Positions 49,001 through 59,069 of a stretch of 64,000 nt of DNA are shown here, one piece after another. The stretch is from Archegozetes longisetosus. Lineage: Eukaryota; Arthropoda; Arachnida; Sarcoptiformes; Trhypochthoniidae. The first letter of the stretch is position 1. Every line of letters begins with the position of its first letter. The notes under the pieces were generated by a model. It ran no database searches. It was not told the DNA's origin and worked only from the letters and a program-made list of their open reading frames with translations. The stretch lies in contig JAEMBT020000004.1 of the NCBI GenBank assembly GCA_018873245.2, positions 2,528,573 through 2,592,572 of the forward strand. Reading direction: 5' to 3'. The translations under genes were made by a program, and so were the position numbers.

Positions 49001-49963
49001 TCGATGTTTTCAGTTGAACAAGTTCTGATTTTCATTATACAGTTTGACCCTGCTATTGGCAACTCGGTTATAGGCAAACCCGGTTGTTAGCAAACAATTT
49101 ATTCGGTACTAACAAATCCAATCATATGTTAAAGAGTTGGGATATAAGCAAACCCAATTATGGGCAACTTATGTTCTACGCACCGACCAGTTGTCTATAA
49201 CCGGGTCAGACTGTATTTAATTATGGCATTCACGAAAACTAGTTTTTCTGAAGAGAAGATTAGTTTTTAAACGTGAAAGTATGATTAAACTATTTTATGC
49301 ACAATTTTGATTGAAATTTTCTAGATATCTATTACAACATATAGAATAAATTAGCTTTTTTCTCTAATTCATCAGGCTTTTGGACCGTTCACTCGACGTA
49401 TCATTAGTTCGCAGTCAAGACTATCTTTCAGTATTAAACAATATCATTGCAAATCCTGATGGATTGCAAATAATGTGGGATTACTACAGACACAATTATA
49501 CATTGCTTGCTGGAAAATTGAGCGCGAGCCAGTTGGGAACAGTGATCAATAATATATGCGCTTATTTCACGAGTGATACTAGAAAGAAGGAGGTATTTAA
49601 AAATTTTTTCAAATTTTCAATAATTTACTGCTCTTTTCTAAAACATCTAACGTTTTCTTCATTTTCAATGAAATCACTGTTAGGTCGAAGACTTTTTCAG
49701 TAGTTATCCCAATATTGCGGTCACGAGTTCTGAAAAGAACAGAGCTTTAGAGACAATTGATAGCAACATAAAATGGATGAATAACTATAGAGAACAAGTT
49801 GGAAGTTGGCTCAAGGCTGAAAAAGTTTGTACTTTCAATCACATTTTACTTATGAAAATGATCACATTTGTTCTAATTTTACTAGTTGAAGATCAGAGGA
49901 AGCGAATCAATGTCCAAATGGTTCAAGTACAAGAATAGGACCTATGGATTGAAGTCCATATGA
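31025..49963 (+). CDS. Five-module membrane aminopeptidase N (M1 family), ~4,458 aa
   Basis: Predicted type II membrane ectopeptidase removing N-terminal residues from peptides. Start: MGSPGESKK, then one helix (residues ~14-37), a short stalk, then five tandem M1 modules. My model has 41 exons; coding lengths sum to 13,377 nt, divisible by three, and every junction is in phase. Key exons: 31025-31157, 31267-31293, 31482-31875, 32146-32419, 32485-32605, 32669-32823, 33215-33607, 33676-34334, 34881-36456, 37352-38122, 39721-40824, 41675-42469, 43039-43989, 44883-45665, 46305-47255, 48130-48915, 49376-49592, 49684-49824, 49892-49963. Exons 34881-36456 and 39721-40824 run across module junctions 1/2 and 2/3 without interruption. 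No later module has its own start codon at the right place, signal or anchor. HE(L/I)AH lies at residues 363, 1239, 2117, 2997 and 3871. The last exon (23 codons) is the weakest call. Confidence 0.85.
31482..35520 (+). other. Aminopeptidase module 1 (residues ~60-932)
   Basis: Module begins near [12 protein letters not shown]. It has [16 protein letters not shown] (327-331), HELAH (363-367) with the third zinc ligand in LNEGFASY (E386), and ISYSKGAS carrying the transition-state Tyr. The N-terminal half is split by introns absent from the other modules (exons 31482-31875, 32146-32419, 32485-32605, 32669-32823). The zinc-ligand and Tyr segments are in one exon (33215-33607), unlike modules 2-5. 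The C-terminal ERAP1-like helical domain runs to about 35520. All catalytic residues are present. Confidence 0.85.
35534..39840 (+). other. Aminopeptidase module 2 (residues ~937-1794)
   Basis: The N-terminal half is one long exon shared with the end of module 1. [23 protein letters not shown] (1239-1243), LNEGFATF and, across a splice, ITYSKGAS are intact. Later exons: 36549-36662, 36735-36869, 36931-37074, 37151-37293, 37352-38122, 38209-38349, 39564-39645, then 39721 onward. The intron 38350-39563 is unique to this module and contains a hAT insertion (38602-39220). Confidence 0.85.
38602..39220 (-). mobile_element. hAT remnant (619 bp) inside an aminopeptidase intron
   Basis: The ends CACTGCCGTAGCCAG (left) and CACAGCCGTAGCCAG (right, reverse complement) match at 14 of 15 positions. 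A perfect 8-bp duplication CTGTTCAC flanks it (38594-38601, 39221-39228). G/C-rich runs (CTGGGGGGGC; AGCCCCCCTAGCCCCC) follow both ends, typical of GTAGCCAGG-type hAT elements. The minus strand near 38740-38815 keeps transposase C-terminal text ([18 protein letters not shown]), as in ZMYM/hAT dimerisation regions. Coding is otherwise lost. Confidence 0.85.
39841..42972 (+). other. Aminopeptidase module 3 (residues ~1795-2685)
   Basis: Enters from module 2 within exon 39721-40824 through a linker with two Cys ([17 protein letters not shown]). [23 protein letters not shown] (2117-2121), LNEGFASF and IVYNKGS are intact. Exons: 40887-41000, 41075-41206, 41267-41410, 41467-41612, 41675-42469, 42542-42758, 42832-42972. 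Between the zinc Glu and the Tyr this module has a Ser-rich VSSDSSVSS stretch shared with modules 4 and 5 rather than with 1 and 2. Confidence 0.85.
43039..46238 (+). other. Aminopeptidase module 4 (residues ~2686-3559)
   Basis: Begins at a phase-0 exon opening with the linker [40 protein letters not shown] (2997), LNEGFATF and IIYSKGAT are intact. Exons: 43039-43989, 44060-44173, 44244-44378, 44462-44605, 44670-44815, 44883-45665, 45826-46042, 46107-46238. The first Met of the long open stretch (43120) is well inside the domain fold, so this is not a separate gene start. Confidence 0.85.
46305..49824 (+). other. Aminopeptidase module 5 (residues ~3560-4435)
   Basis: Opens with the linker [40 protein letters not shown] (3871), LNEAFASF (Ala where others have Gly, after the zinc Glu) and IIYQKGAS are present. 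Exons: 46305-47255, 47328-47441, 47510-47641, 47712-47855, 47924-48066, 48130-48915, 49376-49592, 49684-49824. The intron after 48915 holds a 174-bp MITE. The HEIAH and NEAF variants are conservative; activity is expected but slightly less certain. Confidence 0.85.
49040..49213. mobile_element. Tc1/mariner-type MITE (174 bp) in aminopeptidase intron
   Basis: Left CAGTTTGACCCTGCTATTGG and right (reverse complement) CAGTCTGACCCGGTTATAGA are inverted repeats with TA on both sides (49038-49039, 49214-49215). The interior repeats (G/A)GGCAAAC(C)CGGTTGTTAGCAAAC-like units. It is a miniature, non-coding element. Confidence 0.75.
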
Positions 49964-50255
49964 AATTTTTCAAAATAAGTTATTTACGCGAAAGGAGACT
50001 TTTCTTTCTTTAACTACCTCTAAATTATTTGATTAAAAAATTTGAAAAAGTAACTTAAATGAAAGAATGTTCATAAAACTTATTTAAAATACTATACTTA
50101 TTTTCCAGACCGAAAATAGACACAGTTAAGACAATACATTTCGATACTGTACCTAAGATTAACACTGATTTCTATAGCTCCTTTGTAATTATTTATGTAA
50201 CAACATTTTTAAGATATGTTTCTGTTGTAGAAGCACATTTTTATTATTTACTGTA

Positions 50256-50261
50256 AATAAA
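50256..50261 (+). terminator. Poly(A) signal AATAAA, aminopeptidase gene
   Basis: Canonical AATAAA about 290 bases after the predicted stop codon at 49961-49963, giving a 3' UTR of about 300 bases. Confidence 0.45.
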
Positions 50262-50801
50262 TCTTAAAATTTAAGATTTAATCAGTTCCAAAAGTATTTT
50301 CTCACGTTCGAAAATTGAATTGAATATCACTCACTTCATTTTCTAACATAACATACAGTATATGAATGAATCTTAACTAGGATCCATAGCTGTATAATTC
50401 ATTTTATCGATGAAAAGTTGACGAGAGTTGCAGAAACTAAAGTCCATTTAAGCGCTATACAAGTTACAGGAAGTAATTACTTGATTAGTAAATACCATAA
50501 ATATAAGTAAATTTGGTCATCCAAATGCGTTCATATACCTATCGAATCTGCTGTCAAATTGAAAGTGTGCACATTTTTACTTAAATACATGCTTGACTGT
50601 ACATCACTCTAGTTGGTCGACTGTATAGGCAAAACATGTTGATCAGACAATTCGTACACGCTTAACGCGCATCCATATCATATAAAACACATAAGTGTTA
50701 TAAATCATAATAAAAATGTTTGTTATACAGAAAAGTATGTATTTTTAAAATAATAATTTGATTTTGGATTTAATAGTATATACTATGTGATTATTGGGGA
50801 T

Positions 50802-51490
50802 CACTTCAAAGTTCCGAAATACAAAGTTTCTAAAGATAAAGTTTCGAGAACCCAGTTTTTAAACTTTAAACCAGAAAAAAGAATCCAATTATCTAAACTT
50901 TAAATAAACTAAATTTTGAAACGAAATATTTTCAAATATCAAATAGATTAAAAATTGAACATGAATTTGGTAAATAATCTTAATTTGTGAAATAAACCTC
51001 TTTTAACTATTATCAAATTTCAGAGAAACTCCAATAGATTAAGAGATTAGCAGATTGAGAGTCTTTAAGATAATAAAAACTTTAAGTTTTTCATTCATTA
51101 ATAGATATTGTTCCACAAAAGATTTTCTATTTTTCAAAATTTTCTAGAATAAATTATGAATTTTCGAGTTTATTTAATTAAAAATGATAGCAGTTCTATA
51201 TCTGCAGTTCACAATAATTCGAAGTTTCATGAAAGTTTTCACTAACAAAATAAAGACTATTATAAGTATAAAACTAAAGGATGTAAAGCAAGGTTGAGCT
51301 TAATTCGCAAAAATATACCAATCGTTCTAATGAACACAATTACATCAATGTAAATGTTTTTATTATCAATCCATTGATTTCTCAATAGAGATCCGAAAGC
51401 AATATCCCTATAAAAATAAAATGGGTTTTATCGTATTATTAGGAGTTCAAAACAGGGTTTCAAAACCTTATTTTTCGAAATTTCGAAGTG
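50802..51490. repeat. Inverted-repeat element, AAAGTTTCGAAA family, copy 2
   Basis: Left CACTTCAAAGTTCCGAAATA and right (reverse complement) CACTTCGAAATTTCGAAAAA are inverted, followed inward by AACCCAGTTTTT and AACCCTGTTTTG. Same design as 5551-6100, with subterminal ATAAAGTTTCGA units. No coding recognised. Confidence 0.55.
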
Positions 51491-51678
51491 TAACCGATTA
51501 CTGTTAACTGTGATCGCATTAATGGGATTATCTGACGATTAACATAATCAGGAATCTTATTGTAGTAATATTTGAATGACTAAATTGAACAAATAACACG
51601 CAACCTGTTACTTAAAGATAGAGCTTTAGCGAGATAAATGTTGACTTTCTGTTTAATATGATTAAAATATTCAGAGTA

Positions 51679-52180
51679 ACACCTCTTTAAATTGAAACTA
51701 GGATTTTTGAAATAAAAATATATTTGATTAAACCTTAATCGATCAGTTGAATTTTAAATCTCGTAATGTTTGGTATAGTTAAATGAAAAGAACTATATGT
51801 ACTTAATAATATAAATTTGCATTATGTTCATAAATTTGAAAGCTACGAAAAATGCAACGTATGATTGACTGACAAATTTTTTATTTAGAATAGAAAATAA
51901 ACTTCAAGCTTATATCCATTTGGAAGTTGAGGTAAATGCTTAACTTTTTCCTGATTGACCATCTTAATCTTGAATTTTATTTTCTATCTTGAATAATTTA
52001 TTAATCAGTTACATTTTGCATTTTTCATAGCTTTCAAGTTTGTGTATAAAAGGCAAATATATTATTACCAATAACTGCTTCTCACTTAATTATACAAACA
52101 TTGCTAGATTAGAACTTGATCGATTAAGTCTTAATCAAATATCCTCCTTCAAAATCCCTAATTTCAACTTAAAGAGGTGT
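51679..52180. mobile_element. MITE with ~90-bp inverted ends (502 bp)
   Basis: Left ACACCTCTTTAAATTGAAAC and right (reverse complement) ACACCTCTTTAAGTTGAAAT pair and continue through GATTTTGAA, ATATTTGATTAA and CTTAATCGATCA to about 90 bp. TA flanks both sides (51677-51678, 52181-52182), so Tc1/mariner-type targeting is likely. No transposase. Confidence 0.75.
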
Positions 52181-52658
52181 TACCTTGAATAGTCTTAATT
52201 ATATTAAACCGAAACACTTAAGCTTCCAAACGTGACTAATAAAATATTGTACTATGCATAAGAAACCAAAATATGGCTAAACTTAATAGTAATCAATAAG
52301 ATTGAGTGAAACCTCACTCTAAATAAGTAATGCCAAAAATCATATGCAGGTAGTTGAGAGTTAGAAATGCCTATTGGGGAGAGCAGTCATTTCCGATTGC
52401 TTTATTTAGTGTCATTTAGCTGTAACCGGAAGGGTGGGCAATAAGTGCAGTAATAACTTATTAAGCAGAAACCTAACTTCTCTATACAAAAGGCATCTTT
52501 TATTTTACTGTTCAATTGTAATAAATGCAAAAAAGAACGGATGTTATCATCTTTAAGGCTTCAACTTCCTCTCTCGAGCCTATAGAAGAGATTTTTGTGC
52601 ACAATACTTGCGGATCTCTTCATCAATTCATCCTTATTCAGAATAGGGAACTAAAAGG

Positions 52659-52984
52659 TATATAAGATGAAACCTGGCTATAGGTCGCAGTTTTAGTTAA
52701 GTGGAGGTACACTAGAGAAGAGAAACAAACTTTAGCTGGGTTTTAATGCGCTATTTTTGTGGTTAGTTTTCTTTTCATTAACAATGAATATTATAATAAT
52801 AGGCAAATTCTATTCAATACTAGACAATACAATAAGCGTGTCTTCAATTCAATTGAATTTTAAGTTCTTTTAAAATCTTTGTTTTATTTAGATGAAGAAG
52901 TTTTGTGATGATCCCGTTTTGCCGAGTCGTGCTGAGGTTTTAACAGATTTCAATATTTTTATCGGCTATTCATCATAAAATAAA
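52659..52984 (+). other. Candidate tiny gene: TATA, Inr, intron, 28-codon ORF, poly(A) signal
   Basis: TATATAAG (52659-52666) is followed at -30 spacing by a GCAGTT initiator (A at 52689). Possible donors (TGGAG|GTACAC or GTG|GTTAGT) precede an acceptor TTTATTTAG at 52891, directly followed by ATG (52892). The 28-codon frame (MKKFCDDPVLPSRAE, then VLTDFNIFIGYSS) ends at 52978, and AATAAA overlaps at 52979-52984. The parts are in the right order for a very short transcript. Alternatively this promoter serves a leader of the receptor gene at 54685. Peptide not recognised. Confidence 0.3.
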
Positions 52985-54684
52985 TTCAATTAATTTGTGT
53001 CAATATTTTATTAGCTTTAACGAGGTTAAGGCGAGATATTAATATATCAAATTATATATTGACTGTAAAAGGATTTTTATAATCAGATAAATTTGCAATT
53101 TTCTTAACTTTTTCAGTTACGAAAAAATTTATTCGATTAAGATAAGACTGACCTGAAATCATTAAATTATTGTATGCAAATTATTATAAATTAATGAGTG
53201 CTTAACAAATTTCCGACTTTATTAAAGTTGTTAAGAATGCTATTACTTATAGAAAAATAAAAGTTAAGAACTTTTCTTTCTTTAAATATTAGGCGAACTA
53301 TGATATGCAAAAATATGTTAAGTTATTTTTAAATAATATTAAGAACCTGACAATTGTTTCATCATAAGTCTGTGCATTAAGTGTTTGTGAAAGCATGAAA
53401 TCATTTTAACAAAAGAATGTAAGAAAGCGAGTCACAGCACTCCTTTCATAGTAAAGTCAACTGAGAATTAATGCATTACTAAAGCCTCCTATCAAACTAT
53501 TATTTAAATCAAATTTTGACCCTCAGACTAAACTGTTAAACCAAGTGCAAGTATTGTTGCACTTCATGCCAAGCCCTGATTTTAAGCTTAAGGCAGTTCT
53601 GATTTTAAAAATTTGAATCAGTTATTGAGAAATTATCAAAAATATTTGCTATGCAAAAAATTAATTGAATTTAAAACACTTTTTCTTTGCAGATAAATCC
53701 AAAACTAACGAATCACTCATTAAATGTGTGTTAGAAAAAATTGATACTATCTCAATAAATGTCATAAATGAGAAAAAATTTGCATTGATTGCATTTTTTC
53801 AATCTGATTCACTCATAATTTTTCTTAACGCTCAGTAAATAAAACTTTTCTATCGTAAATAGTCTGTAATAATTATGTTAACAAACTCGACACATCGTGT
53901 GGTTCTCATCGCGTGGGTTTTTCTCAGGCGGTATGCTATCAGAAGAGTATCGCCCATAAAAAGACAGGCCTTTTGAATTGATTTTCGTGAATCACTGCTT
54001 TAGTTTGAATGGTTTGTGGTTTTAGACTTTGATTCACTTCCCGTTATAAGGGGTCCGAAAACTTCTAACCTTTTCCTCTTGTTGTCACCTTCGAGTGAGT
54101 CCACTCTCTATCCCCTCCCAGGTAACTACCACTCAATTACTTCCCTTCACTCTAACGAAACAGATGTAAAGCGCGCTTAAAACTTGTACTTATGATATCA
54201 GGCTTGAAAAGAAAAAACTCATGTTTCGCAAAGTTTTGAAATGTTTAGAAAGTTTTGTCTTATCTTCAAGAAGCTTTAAATCGATCCAAAAGTAAATTAT
54301 AAGTTCTTTCAATTATTGTTCAATTGATAAGTAGATAAAAAATTGTTGTTCAATAATATTTATTTTTAGAAAAACCTTTTGGTTTGAATGCTTTTGACAA
54401 ATCTGTTGCGATAAAATCGCTTATTCGCTAAAACTCTATTGTATGTTATATCTGTGCTCAATTTGAATCTTTCTCTGATCTAAAAAAGTTGAAGTGGTAT
54501 TCATTTCAGTTATGCATCAGCTCACTATTAACATATTGGGCGACGAAATAGCATCAAGTTTTATGTCTGAGTGAATCCCAATATGGGATAATGTGTATTA
54601 TTTATTACTAAGTCAAATGTTGGTTAAACTGTTACGATATTGTGCTATGACCTCAATCGTGTTTTCATTCCAAAAATTCTAGTA
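52985..54684. other. Intergenic / possible leader region of the receptor gene
   Basis: No coding sequence recognised. A more mixed-composition patch at 53880-54190 contains GTTATAAGG (about 54043) and a donor-like CTCCCAG|GTAACT (54119/54120). An acceptor-like AAAATTCTAG ends at 54682, two bases before the receptor ATG (54685), so a 5' UTR intron is plausible. Confidence 0.35.
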
Positions 54685-57600
54685 ATGTTTACAGCTTTAT
54701 ATCTTTTTATGTTATTCTCATCTATCGATAAAATCAGAGGTAAGAATTATTGTTTAGTTATTGATTATTAATTTATGTTCATCAACCAGTTATTGAGAGC
54801 CAACTTCGATAAAGTTTTCAATAATTTATCTAATCTTTTTAAGTGCAGGATAATTATTGTTGCGAATTGGGAGTGAAAACTTATGCTGAAGAAAGTTTGA
54901 CACACTTGTAGAAAATCATATCTTTTAAAATATTTTAATTTTAAACTTGAAAATTATTTTTAATTTAGAAATTTAAGTTCAATAAGTCAGTAATGTATTC
55001 CCTATCTTTGTAATTTGCTTATAAGCTATCAAGTAGTTCTACAACATTTAAAAACTTGCTTATAACGACTTCAAATCAGATCCATGTTTTCGATATAATA
55101 TAATAGATGAAAAGTTCTTAACAGAAAAGAACAAAAACATAGTTAAATAATCTCTAGTTTAAGTTTTACAATTTAAAGAAATTATTTAAGAAATGCAGGA
55201 TTTTTGTAGTTTTAAAAATTAGAATTTTAAGATTCTGTCAGAATATGTTTTTAATTAAATCTTTTAGCTATAAATTACACCTACAAATCAATTCTTCAGT
55301 CATAAAACTAACTGTTTATTATTGATTGAAACCAAGCAATTCATTGTGGGTTCCCGGGACGTCCGGCATATGGTCGTGCTCTACAAGTAGCCGATAGTTA
55401 TAGTGAGAGTCAAGCTGTGACATATACTTGTGATAATGGATACTATATGGTGGGACCTGTCATTAGACGATGTCTTCCTAATGGCACCTGGACTGGAAAT
55501 ATGCCCGTTTGTGGTAAAATTCAGTTGATTTTTTTAATGAATTAAAGTTTTACAGTTATTAGTATTAGTTTTTTATTTGAACTTTTTTATCTATTGTTAA
55601 ACAATGGTATAATATTTGTCGCGCGCACTGACCCATAAAACTATTTATGCCATTGATGCTAGGCTTCAAAATGATAAGAACGAAAAAAATTTCACAATAA
55701 TAAGCGAGTTTAGGATCAGTAAGTACCAGATGTCTTCAACTTATTTTACAGTTATGCTTAATCATTTGAGTAAGTCTTTAAAGTGCGAGTTTGTTGAACA
55801 ACAGAAACTTAGTTTCGATGCAATGCTTTTTGTATTGAAAAAATGATTGAAAAGCATGAAAAAAGCCTTATCGCAGGCCAACTAGTTTTCGATGAGTACC
55901 ACTTAAAGGCTCATTAGGAAATCAATGGTTGATTAAGTCTAGTGATGCGCACAATTGTTTAGGTGAAAGCTAGCTATTAACTCAGTTGAAACTTCATTTA
56001 AATTTTTCTTTCCACACGTCAATTCCTTGCCTTTGGGCCTAATCTATTCTTTAAAACCTAAATAACTTTATTTTTCTTCAACCGATAACCAAGTTTTGTA
56101 GAAATAAATTTCACTCAAAATACATGTTTGGCATACATTGAAAAGTCTTTTATTTATTTATTTCTTCTTTAACTAAAGCTTTTATTAAAATTTTAACAAA
56201 AGAAAAGTTCGTCCCTTTCAAGGAAGTTTAGTAAGAAAACAAAATGAGTACAAAATCTAATTGAATTTCCCAAAAAATACAACAAAACAAAATATCTAAC
56301 AAGTAATTTATATTTACAAAGATTTATTGTGTTTTTATAAATTTGCTTGACAGACACAACACTATCTCCAGTCGGCTATACATCGTCGTCGGAAGCATTA
56401 TCATTATATCCACCAGAACTAGCAGTCGATGGTAATAAGAGATCATGTTTTTACAGTAATCGACGTAAGCCTCGCTGGTGGCGAATGGATATGGGCTTCA
56501 GTCAAACTGTTATCTCTGTCTCCATAACTGTTCCCTTTGCTAGTATGTCATGCATTCTCTTATTCAGGTTTTTATTTATTTTTATTGAGATTTTTTCACT
56601 TCAAAATATAACCATAAGGCTCTGAACATCACTTCACAATATACGTGATTGAAGTAAACGGAACGCTAACCAAATACCATAAGTGCACCTCATTTCGAGG
56701 CATATTCTCATCGCAAGCAATGATTCTGGTTTGCGGTAACGGTAAAGGTATCACCGGTTCTGTGCTTCATATTGAAGATGATTCTCCTCATCTGGATCAC
56801 TTTGGTTTATGCGAAATAGAAGTTTTTGTATATAAAGGTCTGAAAAAATTAATTTCCCTTAACTTTTCAATCTTTCATCAAATCGAAATATCATTCAAAG
56901 ACTACTACGAATGCGGTCTACCCGAAGTACCCACAAATTCTTATACAATGGATAAACCGGGTCATAGTGTTAAGTACGCCTGCGTTAACGGATATAAACT
57001 CGAAGGATCTCATTATAGGACTTGTATGAGAAATGGTCAGTGGTCTGGCAGTCAACCAATTTGTAGAGAAGTGACGTGTCCTAAACCACAGTCCATAGAA
57101 AATGGTTATTATAGAATCTATGGCCACACTAGTGGTAAACCAACGCTCGGCAGTAAAGTCGTGTTTGGCTGCAAACCTGGCTTCAATATTGTTGGAATCA
57201 ATGACACTAGATTTTGTGATGAAAACGGCTCTTGGACTGGAGAACAGCCGGAATGCCACCGTAAATATAATTTAAAATACGTATTCAATGATGAGAAATT
57301 TTCAATAACTTATTGTCCGTTTGATTAGCAATTGATTGCGGTCATCCTTCTATCGATAGCAAAGAACATCTTGGAGGAAGATTAAAACTAATCAATAGCT
57401 CGACAAAATTTCTATCTATAGCTGAATTAGTCTGTTTTAATGGTAAAAAGCCTGGAATTATAATACACTGTCGAGAAGACGGAACGTGGTCTCGCTTAGA
57501 AGCCACTTGTCTCTATAATAAAGGTTTCAAAATCAGATTATCTTCATGTCTAATCAGTCTTTACTAAAACAGCTTCTCTCTATAGCTAACTATCTCTATA

Positions 57601-58819
57601 ATGGAAATGTATCCGATTTTGAAAGTCAAGATAATTCTGACATTAATATAGCCACAGTTTTGGCCACGGTCATTGTTGTGGCACTTCTGGCTCTTATTCT
57701 ACTTATTCTCTTCTTATTTAAAAAGTATGTTAAGTAAAAATCTGAAATAAATTATAAATCATTCATTCATATATTTGAATATTTATTATTTCTGATCTAA
57801 AGAAAAATATTACAATTCAAATGGTCAACAGAACCGATCAATAATTCATTGGGTCATAGATCTTCGTGGGCTTTGGAAGCATTAAGATCTACCAGCATTC
57901 AACTGAGAAAACCGTTTCAGTTTAGCCCAAAGGCTGCTTCTGCCATATCGACCGTAAGAGTTACTCCAGTCAATTCATCAGTAAAGCCAGTTCCAAGTAA
58001 AATGGATAATATTTACGAAGAAATCTCAATTTTTCCAAACGCCACGCTTTCAGGTATTTAAAAGTCTCATTCAATTATATGAGAGTAACTGGAATAAAAA
58101 ATTGATAATTTTTGATCGCACAAAGAGCTTATCTGTAATAAGTTCTAAAAACTGGAAACTCATTTGAATTCAAGAATTTTTTTATCACTTTTTAATTGAT
58201 AGATTGAAAAAAAACTAATTTTAATAACAACAAAAGTCTTAAACGCATAAAAAGCTCGTCTGTATTTAGGTCTCAATAGTTAAAGTTTTCTTTGAATACA
58301 AAAGTATTTTCATAGCATTTCTATGGAATAACTAATAAGCTAAGTAAAGTTTTGAATTGAATGATAATTGTAGGTGAAACAGAGGACAAAATCCGAAAGG
58401 CAGCAATGATTGCGGCAGAGTTGGCAGCAATTAATCAACAAAAACAGAATCAGGTGCATCTATCGAATCCGTTAACCAAAGCAGAGACTCAGTCACCGAT
58501 AGGATTATATGCTAAAGTAGATCTCATTCAGAAACATAGAGATAGACTTATGAGAGAAAGAGCTAAACAGAATCAAGAACATGATATCAATAGTCAAGGG
58601 CTGCGTAAGTCAATGTCAAGTCCGGACCCTATTTATTCTCCGACAACAAATTACGAGAGTATTAGAGTTTCGTCACTTGATTTATCACAACCTTATTTAT
58701 TGAAAGATAACACGATATTTGTTGGACATCCAGGTGTTAGTTCTTGTGATACTTTTCGAAATTCTTCGACACAAAATAATGATAATTCGGACGATCAACA
58801 AGTTCATTGTGTTCGCTAA
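54685..58819 (+). CDS. Type I receptor: sushi, fucolectin-like, 3 sushi, TM, Tyr-motif tail
   Basis: Nine exons: 54685-54739, 55337-55513, 56354-56542, 56619-56837, 56901-57260, 57329-57523, 57586-57724, 57803-58053, 58374-58819; 676 residues in one frame. Domains: signal peptide (1-18); sushi 1 (~19-77, C..T-Y-x-C..C..NGTWTG..C); a fucolectin/F5-8C-type discoidin fold (~78-213; LAVDGNKRSCF, PRWWRMDMG, ending GLCEIEVFVY); sushi 2-3 (214-333); sushi 4 (334-398); membrane helix (~420-443); cytoplasmic tail (444-676). Extracellular introns are all phase 1, as usual for shuffled domains. Tail Tyr motifs: YEEI (Y516), YAKV (Y574), YSPT (Y616), YESI (Y622). Sushi and fucolectin domains bind proteins and glycans, so a recognition or adhesion receptor with tyrosine signalling is inferred. 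I cannot assign an orthologue. Confidence 0.9.
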
Positions 58820-59063
58820 AAATATAACTAATTTTTTATTCGTCAGAAGAATTTTTATTTAAGAGAGTACACTTTCCATTGAATAACATATTTAATTTTT
58901 TCATCAATTTTAAGTATATGAGCTTTAACTGATTAACGAGTTTGTATTCAATGTACGAATTTAAACTAGAAAATGTATGTAAAGCTTATGAAACAATATT
59001 TTATCAATCTTTGGCTGCAATATCTTTTATACTGTACATAAAAACTCTTTATATTAAACATTG

Positions 59064-59069
59064 AATAAA
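59064..59069 (+). terminator. Poly(A) signal AATAAA, receptor gene
   Basis: AATAAA about 245 bases after the stop codon at 58817-58819. Confidence 0.4.

Noticed and set aside
55616..55846. 76-codon open stretch in the second intron of the receptor gene
   Set aside because: No recognisable domain and no ATG context, and the receptor exons splice cleanly around it. It could be a gene relic, but I have no support.
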